Assembly: GCF_002994635.1 (NCBI RefSeq)
Contig: NZ_PVNL01000030.1
Location: forward strand, 248,001 to 312,000
Direction: 5' to 3'
Length of the DNA: 64,000 nt
Source of the DNA: Enhygromyxa salina
GTDB lineage: Bacteria > Myxococcota_A > Polyangia > Nannocystales > Nannocystaceae
The notes under the pieces were generated by a model that saw nothing but the letters and a program-made list of their open reading frames with translations, was not told where the DNA came from and did no database searches. Below are positions 37,172 to 44,249 of this stretch, piece after piece (positions within the stretch are counted from its first letter, which is position 1; each line of letters begins with the position of its first letter). The position numbers were made by a program, and so were the translations under genes.

Positions 37172-38347
37172 ATGGACAGGCGCGGATTCCTGACGACGAC
37201 CTTCGCTGGCGGCCTCGCCGTGAGCGGCAGCGCCTGCGCGAGCGGACGAGCGGGCCAGCCCAGCGAAGTCCCGCTCGCGGACGATGAGCTCGAGCGCAAG
37301 CTCGACAGACTCGACGCCACGCTCGAGCGCATGAACCACAGGCACACGACGCGGTGGTTTCACGAGCAGCGTCGGGCCGCGGGGGCGAAGCCGCCAACCG
37401 AGGCCGACCGCGAGCGGCTGACCCACGAGGGGGAGCTGGTGCGGGCGTCTCTGCGCAGCGCGCTGTTGCTGTCGAGCGTCGCCGAGCTGCCCGAGCAAAA
37501 CCGCAGCGATCCGCGGGTCACCGCGCGGGTCCAGCAGATCGCGGGCGAGGCCGACTACGCGCTGCTGGGTACGCTCAGCAAGCTGCGCAGCCTCGACGCC
37601 TCGGACCTCGCCGCGCTCGATCGCGAGTTCGCGCAGGGGTCGCTGGGCATGGACGTGGCCGAGCACATCGACGAGCTCAGCGCCAAGCTCGACGTGTCCG
37701 CGCCACGCCGGCTGCACTTGCGCCGCATGGCCCAGCACCTCGACTGGAGGCTGGAGCGCGAGGCCTTCTCGGCGGTGGTCAGCGAGGTCGTCGACAAGGT
37801 CGGGCGCGCGGTCGATGCGATCGCCGACTCGCTCGCGGGCGCTGGTCCAGGTGAGATGAACGGACTGGCGGTGGCGCTGGCTGGGGCCGACGTCAACTGG
37901 GTCGCGCGGACCCGCGAGGTCGTGCGCTTCTACGCCCCCGCCGACGGGGCTGACGATGCCGAACAAGCCGATGCCGCGCCCGAGCCCGAGCCGGTCGGGC
38001 TGCCCAGCGCGACGGCTCCGTCCGCCCCGGTCGGGCCCGCGCCAAACCCCACCCCAGCCGAGCCGGCCCCGTGGGAGCTCGAGCAGCAGCGCGAGCAGGC
38101 CCGGGCGGCCGAGCAGGCCAAGCTCGAGAAGCGGCGGCGCACCGGACTGATCCTGACGGGCACCGGCGCGGGTCTGCTGGTGCTCGGCGGTGTCGCGGTC
38201 GGGGCCGGGATCCCGTTCATGGCGGCCACCGGGGCGATCATCGCGGTCAGCCTGGGCGGCGCTGGCATGACCGCGGGGATCATCTTGCTGTTCATCGGCA
38301 TCGTGTTGGCGGTTCGCGCCAAGAACCAGCTGGCCGACGGTGCGTAG
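37172..38347 (+). CDS. Tat-type lipoprotein with C-terminal membrane helices, unknown function
   Basis: The start is ATG 37172 (an upstream GTG would remove the clean signal). MDRRGFL and a hydrophobic stretch ending in SGSAC indicate a twin-arginine-like lipoprotein signal. The rest (391 residues) is mainly helical and charged (about 25-260), then Pro/Ala-rich, then Lys/Arg (AKLEKRRRTG) followed by two adjacent hydrophobic helices near the C-terminus. I recognise no domain. An exported protein that returns to the membrane at its C-terminus is plausible. Confidence 0.7.
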   Translation: MDRRGFLTTTFAGGLAVSGSACASGRAGQPSEVPLADDELERKLDRLDATLERMNHRHTTRWFHEQRRAAGAKPPTEADRERLTHEGELVRASLRSALLLSSVAELPEQNRSDPRVTARVQQIAGEADYALLGTLSKLRSLDASDLAALDREFAQGSLGMDVAEHIDELSAKLDVSAPRRLHLRRMAQHLDWRLEREAFSAVVSEVVDKVGRAVDAIADSLAGAGPGEMNGLAVALAGADVNWVARTREVVRFYAPADGADDAEQADAAPEPEPVGLPSATAPSAPVGPAPNPTPAEPAPWELEQQREQARAAEQAKLEKRRRTGLILTGTGAGLLVLGGVAVGAGIPFMAATGAIIAVSLGGAGMTAGIILLFIGIVLAVRAKNQLADGA

Positions 38348-38367
38348 GCCCGCCTCGTGCGGCCTAC
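38344..38367. terminator. Palindrome containing both stop codons of convergent genes
   Basis: GTAGGCC (38344-38350) pairs with GGCCTAC (38361-38367), with two further pairs across a one-base bulge. The plus gene's TAG (38345-38347) and the minus gene's TAG (38364-38366) lie on opposite arms, so one hairpin spans both ends. No T-run follows. A bidirectional terminator is likely. Confidence 0.55.
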
Positions 38368-38624
38368 AGCAGCCGACGTTCGATCTTCAGCTCGATGAGC
38401 TCGTGGCGCAGGGCGCTGGCTCGCGCGGCCCACTGCCTGGCGGTCCGGCCCCGGGTTACGGCGAGCGCGGTCCCCAGTCCGCCCGCGAGCATCGACAGCA
38501 ACCACCCCCGCTCCGAGCCGCTCGACCACTGGCTGACGAGCGCATCGGCGCACGCGATCTCGAACGTCTTGAGCTCGATCGCGCGATCGAGCTGCTCGCG
38601 ACGGGCGGCGGCCGACGGGTCCAC
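38364..38624 (-). CDS. Small membrane-associated protein downstream of DUF1702 gene
   Basis: An 86-residue product starts at GTG 38624, ten bases past the DUF1702 stop. It is mostly charged helix with a short hydrophobic stretch (about 45-62, WLLSMLAGGLGTALAV) and a basic tail. No family recognised. Position makes it the third gene of the flavoprotein-DUF1702 operon, and longer starts overlap the DUF1702 frame. Confidence 0.5.
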   Translation of the reverse strand: MDPSAAARREQLDRAIELKTFEIACADALVSQWSSGSERGWLLSMLAGGLGTALAVTRGRTARQWAARASALRHELIELKIERRLL

Positions 38625-38634
38625 GAGATAGACG

Positions 38635-39465
38635 CTAGCCGCGATCGAGCCCGCGGCGCAACACGGCGATCGGCGGCTCGCTGCCGTCGAGCACGGTGGC
38701 CGCCCACCCGGTCGGCGGCTCGTGTGGTGGTGTGCTGATCCGAGCGAGCAGCAGCGCGGCGAGGTGCTCCCCAAGCTGCAGGTCGGCGCCACCACGTTCA
38801 CGCAGATCGGCGCGCGCGGTGTCGTTTAGGCCGTTGGTAATTACGCTGGCCAGCCCGACACCTGACCACAGCGCGCCCCGTCGTGATGCGGGCACGTCCA
38901 TGATCGCTCGCTCGATCGCGGACGCGGTCCCGCCGTGCACGAAGTAGAGGCTGCGGCCGATACCCTGATCGATGGCGAGCGCGACCGTCGGCTCGGGCGC
39001 GAACTCCAGCAGCGCCGCCCGGCGATCCAGCAGGCCCAGGCAAAACCCCTGGCCGTCGAGGACCGACCAGCGATCGACGTGGGCGCAGCGTGGCGCGCCG
39101 ATCTTCCGCCCGCGCAGGGCGTCGGCCCAGCCGGCGCCCACCAACAGCAGCGGCGCGAACGTGGGCGCAGCCGCGAGCGCGACGTCGATCTGTCCGCGGG
39201 CCTCGGCCGCCAGCCCGACGCCCTCCCACGCGAACAGCTGAGCCTCGGGCGCGAGCGCCTCGACACGGGCGATCATCGCCGTGGGGCCAGCGTCGAAGCA
39301 GCGCAGCCCATCGATGAAGCTGGCCACGGCGACGCCTGTTCGCGCCCGGGCTGGGCCGTCGCCGAGCGGGGCCTGGGCCCGGGCAGGATCGGCGAGCATG
39401 GCGTCGAGCAGCGGGATCGTCGTGGACGTCGGGATCATCGGGATCATCGGGGTCATCGGGGTCAC
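38635..39465 (-). CDS. DUF1702-family protein
   Basis: I use the GTG at 39465 because it overlaps the flavoprotein stop (GTGA); ATGs at 39456, 39447 and 39438 are also possible. The N-terminus is a (M-T/I-P) repeat from a 9-bp tandem repeat (39431-39466). The 276-residue protein then shows DUF1702 features: FDAGPTAMIARVEAL, LFAWEGVGLAAE, VLDGQGFCLGLLDR, DQGIGRSLYFVHGG and RRGALWSGVGLAS. DUF1702 genes accompany enediyne and other polyketide clusters; biochemical role unknown. Pairing with a halogenase-like enzyme suggests a specialised metabolite. Confidence 0.8.
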   Translation of the reverse strand: MTPMTPMIPMIPTSTTIPLLDAMLADPARAQAPLGDGPARARTGVAVASFIDGLRCFDAGPTAMIARVEALAPEAQLFAWEGVGLAAEARGQIDVALAAAPTFAPLLLVGAGWADALRGRKIGAPRCAHVDRWSVLDGQGFCLGLLDRRAALLEFAPEPTVALAIDQGIGRSLYFVHGGTASAIERAIMDVPASRRGALWSGVGLASVITNGLNDTARADLRERGGADLQLGEHLAALLLARISTPPHEPPTGWAATVLDGSEPPIAVLRRGLDRG

Positions 39466-41207
39466 TGTTCGCCCCACAAATAGTCGAGGTCAGCGCGAGC
39501 TTCGGCCGAGTGATCGCGGGCGCGCCGGGTCCCGAACAAGCCGTCGGCCCCCCACCGCTCCGGGTCCAGGCCAACGCAGTAGGGATCGAGCGGACCGCTC
39601 GGCAGGTCCAGGCCGAGGTCCACGCACGCACGCTCGAGGATCGCCAGCGCCAGGCCCTCGAGCAGCTCGACGGCCCGGGCGGTGTGCCGCTCGAGCTGCT
39701 CGAGCGTGATTGCAGTGTCACCAATTGCGAGCGACTCGAGGGCCAAGAATCGATCCATGACCGTGCGCAGCCGACCGAGGTCAATCTCGCGACCGCTCGC
39801 GCTGGGTTGATCCGAACCCGGCCGGAGCCGCACCCAACGGCGCAGCAGCGCCTGGACCCGCTCGTTGAGCAAGTGCACCCGCTCGCCGTGCGGGCGCAGG
39901 CGCTGCATCGTCAGCGGATCCCTCAGTCGCTGCGACATCACCAGCGGACACAGCCAGCCGAAGTAGCTCAGCTGATCCCAGGTGATCTTGATCGCCGCGA
40001 GCTTGGCGGTGGCCAGCACCGGCCAGCCGTCGAGGTAGATCGTCGCGTAGTAGTCGACGATCCGGGCGACGCTGGCGTTGATCTGCGCGCGCGACTGCTC
40101 GCTCGTCGGGGTGCCGTCGAGCTCGGCCACGATCGCTGGAACCGCGAGCTCATGCACCAGCGCGGTGAGATCGTGGGCCGGCGAGTACAGCGGATCCATG
40201 AAGGCCAACGCCGCGCCCGTGACCAGCCAGCGATCCTGGAGTGGCGCGTCGAAGCAGCGCGCGCGCGGCCGCGCTGCGATCGCGCGGCTCGAGGTGTTGG
40301 GGTGGTCCGCGAGCTTGGCGGTGAGCTGGGGCTCCTCGCGCTCGAGCACCGCTCGCAGCTGATCGGCGAGGGGGGCGGGGTCGTCCACATCCAGCGAAGC
40401 GGCGTCGGCCACGATCCCCACGCTGGTGCTGCCGTCGGACAGCGGGATCACCCATGACCAATAGTGACGACCGACAAAGTGATGGGTGCTGCGCCAGCGC
40501 AGCTCGGGGCTACAGCGAGCGTTCACCGCGGCGTCGGCCCACGAGGCGGGATCGAGCCGGGCCTCGACCCACCACCAGGCGGCCGCGAGCTCATGCGGGA
40601 GCTGTCGCTCGCGCGCGCGGGGGCCGAGGTGCGTGCGGGTCAGCTCGCCGGTCGCGCTGGCGTCAACGATGAAGCGGCAGCGCAGCGATGAGGTCTCCCC
40701 GTCGCGACGCAGCTCGACCTCGCTGAACGTCCTCGACACCGTCACGCCGACGACCTCGGTCGCGCCCAGCAGCTCAGCGCCGTCAGCCTCGAGCATGCGC
40801 GCGAGCGCGGCCTCGAGCCGGCCGCGGTGGAGCTGGTACGCGTGGGGCTCGAGCGGTGGGGTGACCGTCGCGCCGCGCTCGAGCATGAGCGGCGGAACGC
40901 TCATGGGACCAAACTCGACGCGTCGCTCGATCGCCGCCGGGTCGGCTGGATCGCGCAGCCAAAACCGCAGGCCAAATTTGATCACGTGATCGCGCTCGAG
41001 CAGATCACGCAAGCCGAGCCGTCGGGCCAGGTACCACGCGGCGATCTCCGAGGTCGACTCGCCGACCGCTCGCTGGGTCGGGTCGGCCGGGAGCCGACGG
41101 CGATCGATGATAGCGACGGTGGTCGACGGGCGAGCGCGCAACAGGTGGCGGGCGAAGCACAGGCCCGCGATGCCACCGCCGATCACCGCGACGTCGAAGC
41201 TGCGCAC
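39462..41207 (-). CDS. Halogenase-like FAD-dependent oxidoreductase
   Basis: I chose GTG 41207; ATG 41252 also opens the frame but follows a hairpin directly. The 581-residue protein has the FAD-binding GGGIAGLCFARHLL near the N-terminus, the GES box of flavin halogenases (AVGESTSEI), and WSWVIPL in place of the canonical WxWxIP. FMDPLYSPAH fits the second FAD region. It belongs to the flavin-dependent halogenase/monooxygenase family. The C-terminal 180 residues are unusual and mostly helical. A pathway role is inferred from coupling to DUF1702. Confidence 0.85.
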   Translation of the reverse strand: MRSFDVAVIGGGIAGLCFARHLLRARPSTTVAIIDRRRLPADPTQRAVGESTSEIAAWYLARRLGLRDLLERDHVIKFGLRFWLRDPADPAAIERRVEFGPMSVPPLMLERGATVTPPLEPHAYQLHRGRLEAALARMLEADGAELLGATEVVGVTVSRTFSEVELRRDGETSSLRCRFIVDASATGELTRTHLGPRARERQLPHELAAAWWWVEARLDPASWADAAVNARCSPELRWRSTHHFVGRHYWSWVIPLSDGSTSVGIVADAASLDVDDPAPLADQLRAVLEREEPQLTAKLADHPNTSSRAIAARPRARCFDAPLQDRWLVTGAALAFMDPLYSPAHDLTALVHELAVPAIVAELDGTPTSEQSRAQINASVARIVDYYATIYLDGWPVLATAKLAAIKITWDQLSYFGWLCPLVMSQRLRDPLTMQRLRPHGERVHLLNERVQALLRRWVRLRPGSDQPSASGREIDLGRLRTVMDRFLALESLAIGDTAITLEQLERHTARAVELLEGLALAILERACVDLGLDLPSGPLDPYCVGLDPERWGADGLFGTRRARDHSAEARADLDYLWGEQ

Positions 41208-41252
41208 CGCGGGAGCGTACCAGAGGCCAGATCGTCGTGGGGCCGCGATCAT

Positions 41253-41283
41253 CGAGGCCGAGACCTCAACGGTCTCGGCCTCG
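41253..41283 (-). terminator. 13-bp perfect hairpin between the Asp-repeat and flavoprotein genes
   Basis: CGAGGCCGAGACC (41253-41265) and GGTCTCGGCCTCG (41271-41283) form a perfect 13-bp stem with loop TCAAC. It is 105 bases past the Asp-repeat stop and directly before the flavoprotein's ATG 41252. No T-tract follows on minus. It could be a terminator or attenuator; its position argues for the downstream GTG 41207 as the true start. Confidence 0.6.
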
Positions 41284-41388
41284 AACCTCTACCAATCTCC
41301 GCGCATCTCATCATCAGCATTGATGTCGCCGGAGGCCCGGCACCACCTGTCGTGACCGCAGTCGCTGTCTGGTGCTGCCTTCGCTGCA

Positions 41389-41979
41389 TTAGCTCTCGAC
41401 ATCGATCTCGGAGTCGAGATCAGAGTCGAGGTCGGAGTCGACGTCGGAGTCGGCGTCGGCGTCGGAGTCGGCGTCGGAGTCGGCGTCGGAGTCGGCGTCG
41501 GCGTCGGCGTCAGCGTCGGCGTCAGAGTCGGCGTCAGCGTCGGCGTCAGCGTCGGCGTCAACCTCGGAGTCGACGTCGATCTCGGTGTTGATGTCGAGGT
41601 CGGAGTCGATGTCGATGTCGATGTCCGAGTCCTCGCCGTCGATATCGAGCTCGAAGTTGACCTCGGCGTCGATCTCGACGTTGGTGTCGGGTGAGGACTC
41701 CGCGTCGGCGTCAGCCTGAGCGTCAGCCTGCGCGTCAGCCTCGGCGTCGGCGACCGCCTCGGCGTCGGAGTCCGCCTGAGCGTCGGAGTCGGCCTCGGAG
41801 TCAGCGTCGGCCTGAGCTTCGACGTCGGCCTCGAGCGTGGCCTCGAGGTCGCCCTCGAGATCGACGTCACCGCTACGCAGCATCAAATACTCTTCGTATT
41901 CTTCACTGCTATCGCAGCCGAGCGCGCTGCCACCGAGCAACAGGGTGATTGCTAAACCTGTGAGATGTGTCCGTTTCAT
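41389..41979 (-). CDS. Extreme Asp/Ala/Ser-repeat lipoprotein
   Basis: A 196-residue lipoprotein starts at ATG 41979 with a signal ending in GSALGC, followed by SSEEYEEY. From about residue 40 to the end it is almost entirely Asp or Glu alternating with Ala, Ser, Val, Ile or Leu: two-residue units such as [12 protein letters not shown] and DLDS. Nearly every second residue is acidic. No folded domain is visible. Such a chain could bind many Ca2+ or repel neighbouring surfaces as an extended brush; this resembles SD-repeat regions but with a 2-residue unit. Codons follow a 6-bp repeat, so the length should vary between strains. Confidence 0.85.
   Translation of the reverse strand: MKRTHLTGLAITLLLGGSALGCDSSEEYEEYLMLRSGDVDLEGDLEATLEADVEAQADADSEADSDAQADSDAEAVADAEADAQADAQADADAESSPDTNVEIDAEVNFELDIDGEDSDIDIDIDSDLDINTEIDVDSEVDADADADADADSDADADADADADSDADSDADSDADADSDVDSDLDSDLDSEIDVES
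41407..41580. repeat. Hexanucleotide-period repeat inside the Asp-repeat gene
   Basis: The plus strand reads runs of GAGTCGGCGTCG-type units with 6-bp (and 12-bp) period; the minus strand encodes Asp alternating with Ala/Ser. Copies differ by single bases, mostly GGC/GGA/CAG alternations. A second, less regular block lies at about 41700-41880. Boundaries are approximate. Confidence 0.75.
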
Positions 41980-42312
41980 GGTGGAGGCAGATTAGCACTG
42001 ACAGGATGTCATGCGAATGGAGCAGCTGAGCAAAGCCTCAACGGCGACTCAGCCGTGACACAATGGCGACGCTTTTGATTAGTAACAGCGGCCGCGGATA
42101 TCGTGGGACCAGGAAGCTGACTCAGTACAGTAATGATGCGACTCTATTCGTGCGATGACCGCATCGGTACAGGTGCACGTATTCGCTGGGGCACGAGGGG
42201 GATTGCACGATTGGCTCTCGCGCCGACCCGTTCTACACGAAATTACGACCGCGCTTAAAACAGGAGTGGCCCCAGGCACCTGGGGCCACTCCGCGGGTTG
42301 TCGGTGGATCGC
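41980..42312. other. 333-bp non-coding region between two minus-strand lipoprotein genes
   Basis: No convincing gene. It holds the terminator of the vWA gene at its right end (separate entry) and must contain the promoter of the Asp-repeat gene near 41980-42060; I see TGCTAATCT on minus close upstream of the ATG but no good -35. The middle (about 42080-42260) is AT-richer and has no open frame with a start signal and recognisable product. Confidence 0.6.
42256..42292 (-). terminator. Rho-independent terminator of the vWA lipoprotein gene
   Basis: GGAGTGGCCCCAG (42263-42275) and CTGGGGCCACTCC (42280-42292) form a perfect 13-bp stem with loop GCAC. On minus the stem is followed by TGTTTTAAG. 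It lies 20 bases past the vWA stop at 42313. Stem plus T-run in the right order make this the clearest terminator in the window. Confidence 0.85.
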
Positions 42313-43449
42313 TCAGCCGACCGGTGCGATCTCGTCGCACTTGGTGGCGATCACGTCGGCGAGGCTGTCAGCGAGCAGCGCGTTCATCTCGCTGGCCGCG
42401 GCTTCGGGTGAGAGCTTCTCGCTGGGTAGCGGCGCGATCGCGGCTTCCTCGGGCAGGCCTTGGAGGAAGTCGTCGAGCGGCAGGTTGCCCTGGGCGTTGC
42501 AGGCCGTCTCGAGCAAGAAGCCCCCGCCGAGCACGCAGTCGAGGCCACCGCAGCCGGCCTTGGCCGCCGCGATCTTGTCCAGCATCGCGAGCCCACCGGG
42601 CATGTTGTCGATGACCATCGGGGTCTGGTCGGGCTCGTCGGTCATGAAGAAGACCAGCAGCACCGCGCCTGCGTCGCGCAAGAACCCGGCGTTGGTCGCG
42701 TTGTTGGCAGGATCCATGACCCAGCCGGCCGGTGCAGACGTCATCTCGATGTTCGACCCACCCGTGCCGATCGCCGCGGCGCTGGTGAACCAGGTCTCGA
42801 GCTGCTTGACCGCGGCCGCGTCGTCGGTGTCGAACTCGAAGTAATAGGTGCCGTCGCCGGGATCGAACAGCCGCCCCTGGGCGCCGTTCGTGCCCGTGTT
42901 CTCTTTATCCGGCGTAATATAGAAGGTGTCGCTCGGCTCGCCGTCGCCGGTGAAGGTGCACATGCCGTTGAAGACGCTGGTCTGACCCGACCCGGCGTAT
43001 CCCATCTCGGAGCTGGTGACCGCGACGTGCACGTTGGTCCCTGGCGGGAGCGCGGCCACGAGCGTGTCGGCGAACTGGGGGAACGCCAGACCTAGCGCAG
43101 CCTGGTAGACCTCCATGGACTTGGAGTTGTCGATGACAAACAACAGATCGACATAGTCGCAGCCTTCACCCGGCCCGACGCCGTCGTCGACACCGGTGTC
43201 CGAGGGCAGGACGTCGAGCTTGGGACCACCCGAGTCGCCCCCGCCTGGGCCGCCGTTGCCCTCGCCCCCGCCCGAGTCGTCATCGAGGGAATCGCGGCCC
43301 GTGGAGTCGATACCCGAGTCGATGCCCGAGTCGATGCCCGACGTCGTGAACACGCCGGAGCCCGGGTCTTCGGACGAGCAGGCGACCAGCGCGAGGGCAG
43401 CGAGAGAGAGAGGGAAGGATCGGCGTATCGACATGGTGGGCTTCGACAT
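42313..43449 (-). CDS. von Willebrand factor A-domain lipoprotein
   Basis: The start is ATG 43449 with AAAGGA five bases upstream; the frame is open further but without signal. The 378-residue product has a lipoprotein signal ending in ALVAC and a linker with an S-G-I-D repeat (12-bp tandem repeat at 43309-43344) and Gly-rich stretch. The vWA domain begins with the MIDAS motif FVIDNSKSM and continues with AVTSSEMGYAG and FFMTDEPDQTP. It probably binds a partner through a divalent metal at the cell surface. A second vWA lipoprotein sits at the end of the window, with the same DNSxSM start and MTDE/ITDE segment, so they are paralogues. Confidence 0.88.
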   Translation of the reverse strand: MSKPTMSIRRSFPLSLAALALVACSSEDPGSGVFTTSGIDSGIDSGIDSTGRDSLDDDSGGGEGNGGPGGGDSGGPKLDVLPSDTGVDDGVGPGEGCDYVDLLFVIDNSKSMEVYQAALGLAFPQFADTLVAALPPGTNVHVAVTSSEMGYAGSGQTSVFNGMCTFTGDGEPSDTFYITPDKENTGTNGAQGRLFDPGDGTYYFEFDTDDAAAVKQLETWFTSAAAIGTGGSNIEMTSAPAGWVMDPANNATNAGFLRDAGAVLLVFFMTDEPDQTPMVIDNMPGGLAMLDKIAAAKAGCGGLDCVLGGGFLLETACNAQGNLPLDDFLQGLPEEAAIAPLPSEKLSPEAAASEMNALLADSLADVIATKCDEIAPVG

Positions 43450-43841
43450 GGTGGTCCTTTGAAGTAACAGTATAGTACTCGAAATGCGAACATGTGTTGC
43501 CTGGTGCCCGGGGAGTTTCGGTCTGTGTGAAACATAGGTAGGTTGAGCTACGCGCCCACGGTGAGGCATTCAATGTCATATGAGCGGATAACGCATAGTC
43601 ACTGATTGACGAGATGCACGCTGCTGCGTCGATGGCACCGGGTGGAGCGCTGTTCGCACGAGGGCTGGTGTTGGCCGCGCGGCTCGGACGTGGCGTATGC
43701 ATGATTGAGCGACGAGCGACCCGAGCGGTCGCGGCTGGAACACGGTGCTTGCAATTCATTCGGGTTGACGATTGGTGAAGTGGATGCATTGTATGAATCC
43801 ATGAAGCGGTGGGTTCGCATCGCTGGCGCAGGAGGATATAG
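43450..43841. other. 392-bp divergent intergenic region
   Basis: No gene seen. Towards the vWA gene, minus-strand TATACT (43474-43469) is a good -10, giving a very short leader before the Shine-Dalgarno at 43459-43456; the -35 is weak. Towards the small lipoprotein, plus TTGACG (43765-43770) and TATGAA (43792-43797) are 21 bases apart, too far for a normal sigma-70 promoter. The region is AT-richer than flanking genes. Confidence 0.45.
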
Positions 43842-44249
43842 ATGTACGGCAACAGCAATAATCCATCACGATACGCGTATTCGATGATCTGCATCGCTCT
43901 GGTCGGCGGCGTGGCGCTGGGGGGATGCGACGCGGAGGAACTAGAGCGCGCCGAGGACTTGATGGCGGTCGAGGCCGCCAATCAGGCTCCTCACGTCCCC
44001 GTGCTCGATGATCTCGCGCCGCCTGGCGGCGACAACGGCAACCTCAAGCTCTGCACCATCTGGTTTGACTCCCCCAACTACTGGCGCGAGTCGTTCACCG
44101 CGCCACAAGAGTGGAACGGCAGCAACTGCGACGCCTACAGGAAGGGGCAGGGCGCGACCTGGTACTCGCTGACCTGTCTGACCAGCTCGGGTTTTCAGTC
44201 TGGCAAGAAGGGCGGAGCGCTACCGCCGGGCAACCTCTGCGGTTGGTGA
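43842..44249 (+). CDS. Small Cys/Trp-rich secreted lipoprotein
   Basis: A 135-residue protein with a strong AGGAGG (43830-43835) six bases before ATG 43842. The signal peptide ends in ALGGC, and an acidic segment (EELERAEDLMAVEAAN) follows. The C-terminal 70 residues contain four Cys and several Trp (CTIWFDSPNYWRESF, CDAYRK, WYSLTCL, LCGW), suggesting a small disulphide-bonded domain. No family recognised. Its last 30 bases overlap the convergent kinase gene. Confidence 0.75.
   Translation: MYGNSNNPSRYAYSMICIALVGGVALGGCDAEELERAEDLMAVEAANQAPHVPVLDDLAPPGGDNGNLKLCTIWFDSPNYWRESFTAPQEWNGSNCDAYRKGQGATWYSLTCLTSSGFQSGKKGGALPPGNLCGW

Noticed and set aside
41407..41580. Regular repeat as a CRISPR array
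   Set aside because: Units are 6 bp with no spacers and encode an in-frame protein.
43705..43887. Small plus-strand frame before the Cys-rich lipoprotein
   Set aside because: No ribosome site or recognisable product, and it overlaps the well-supported start at 43842.
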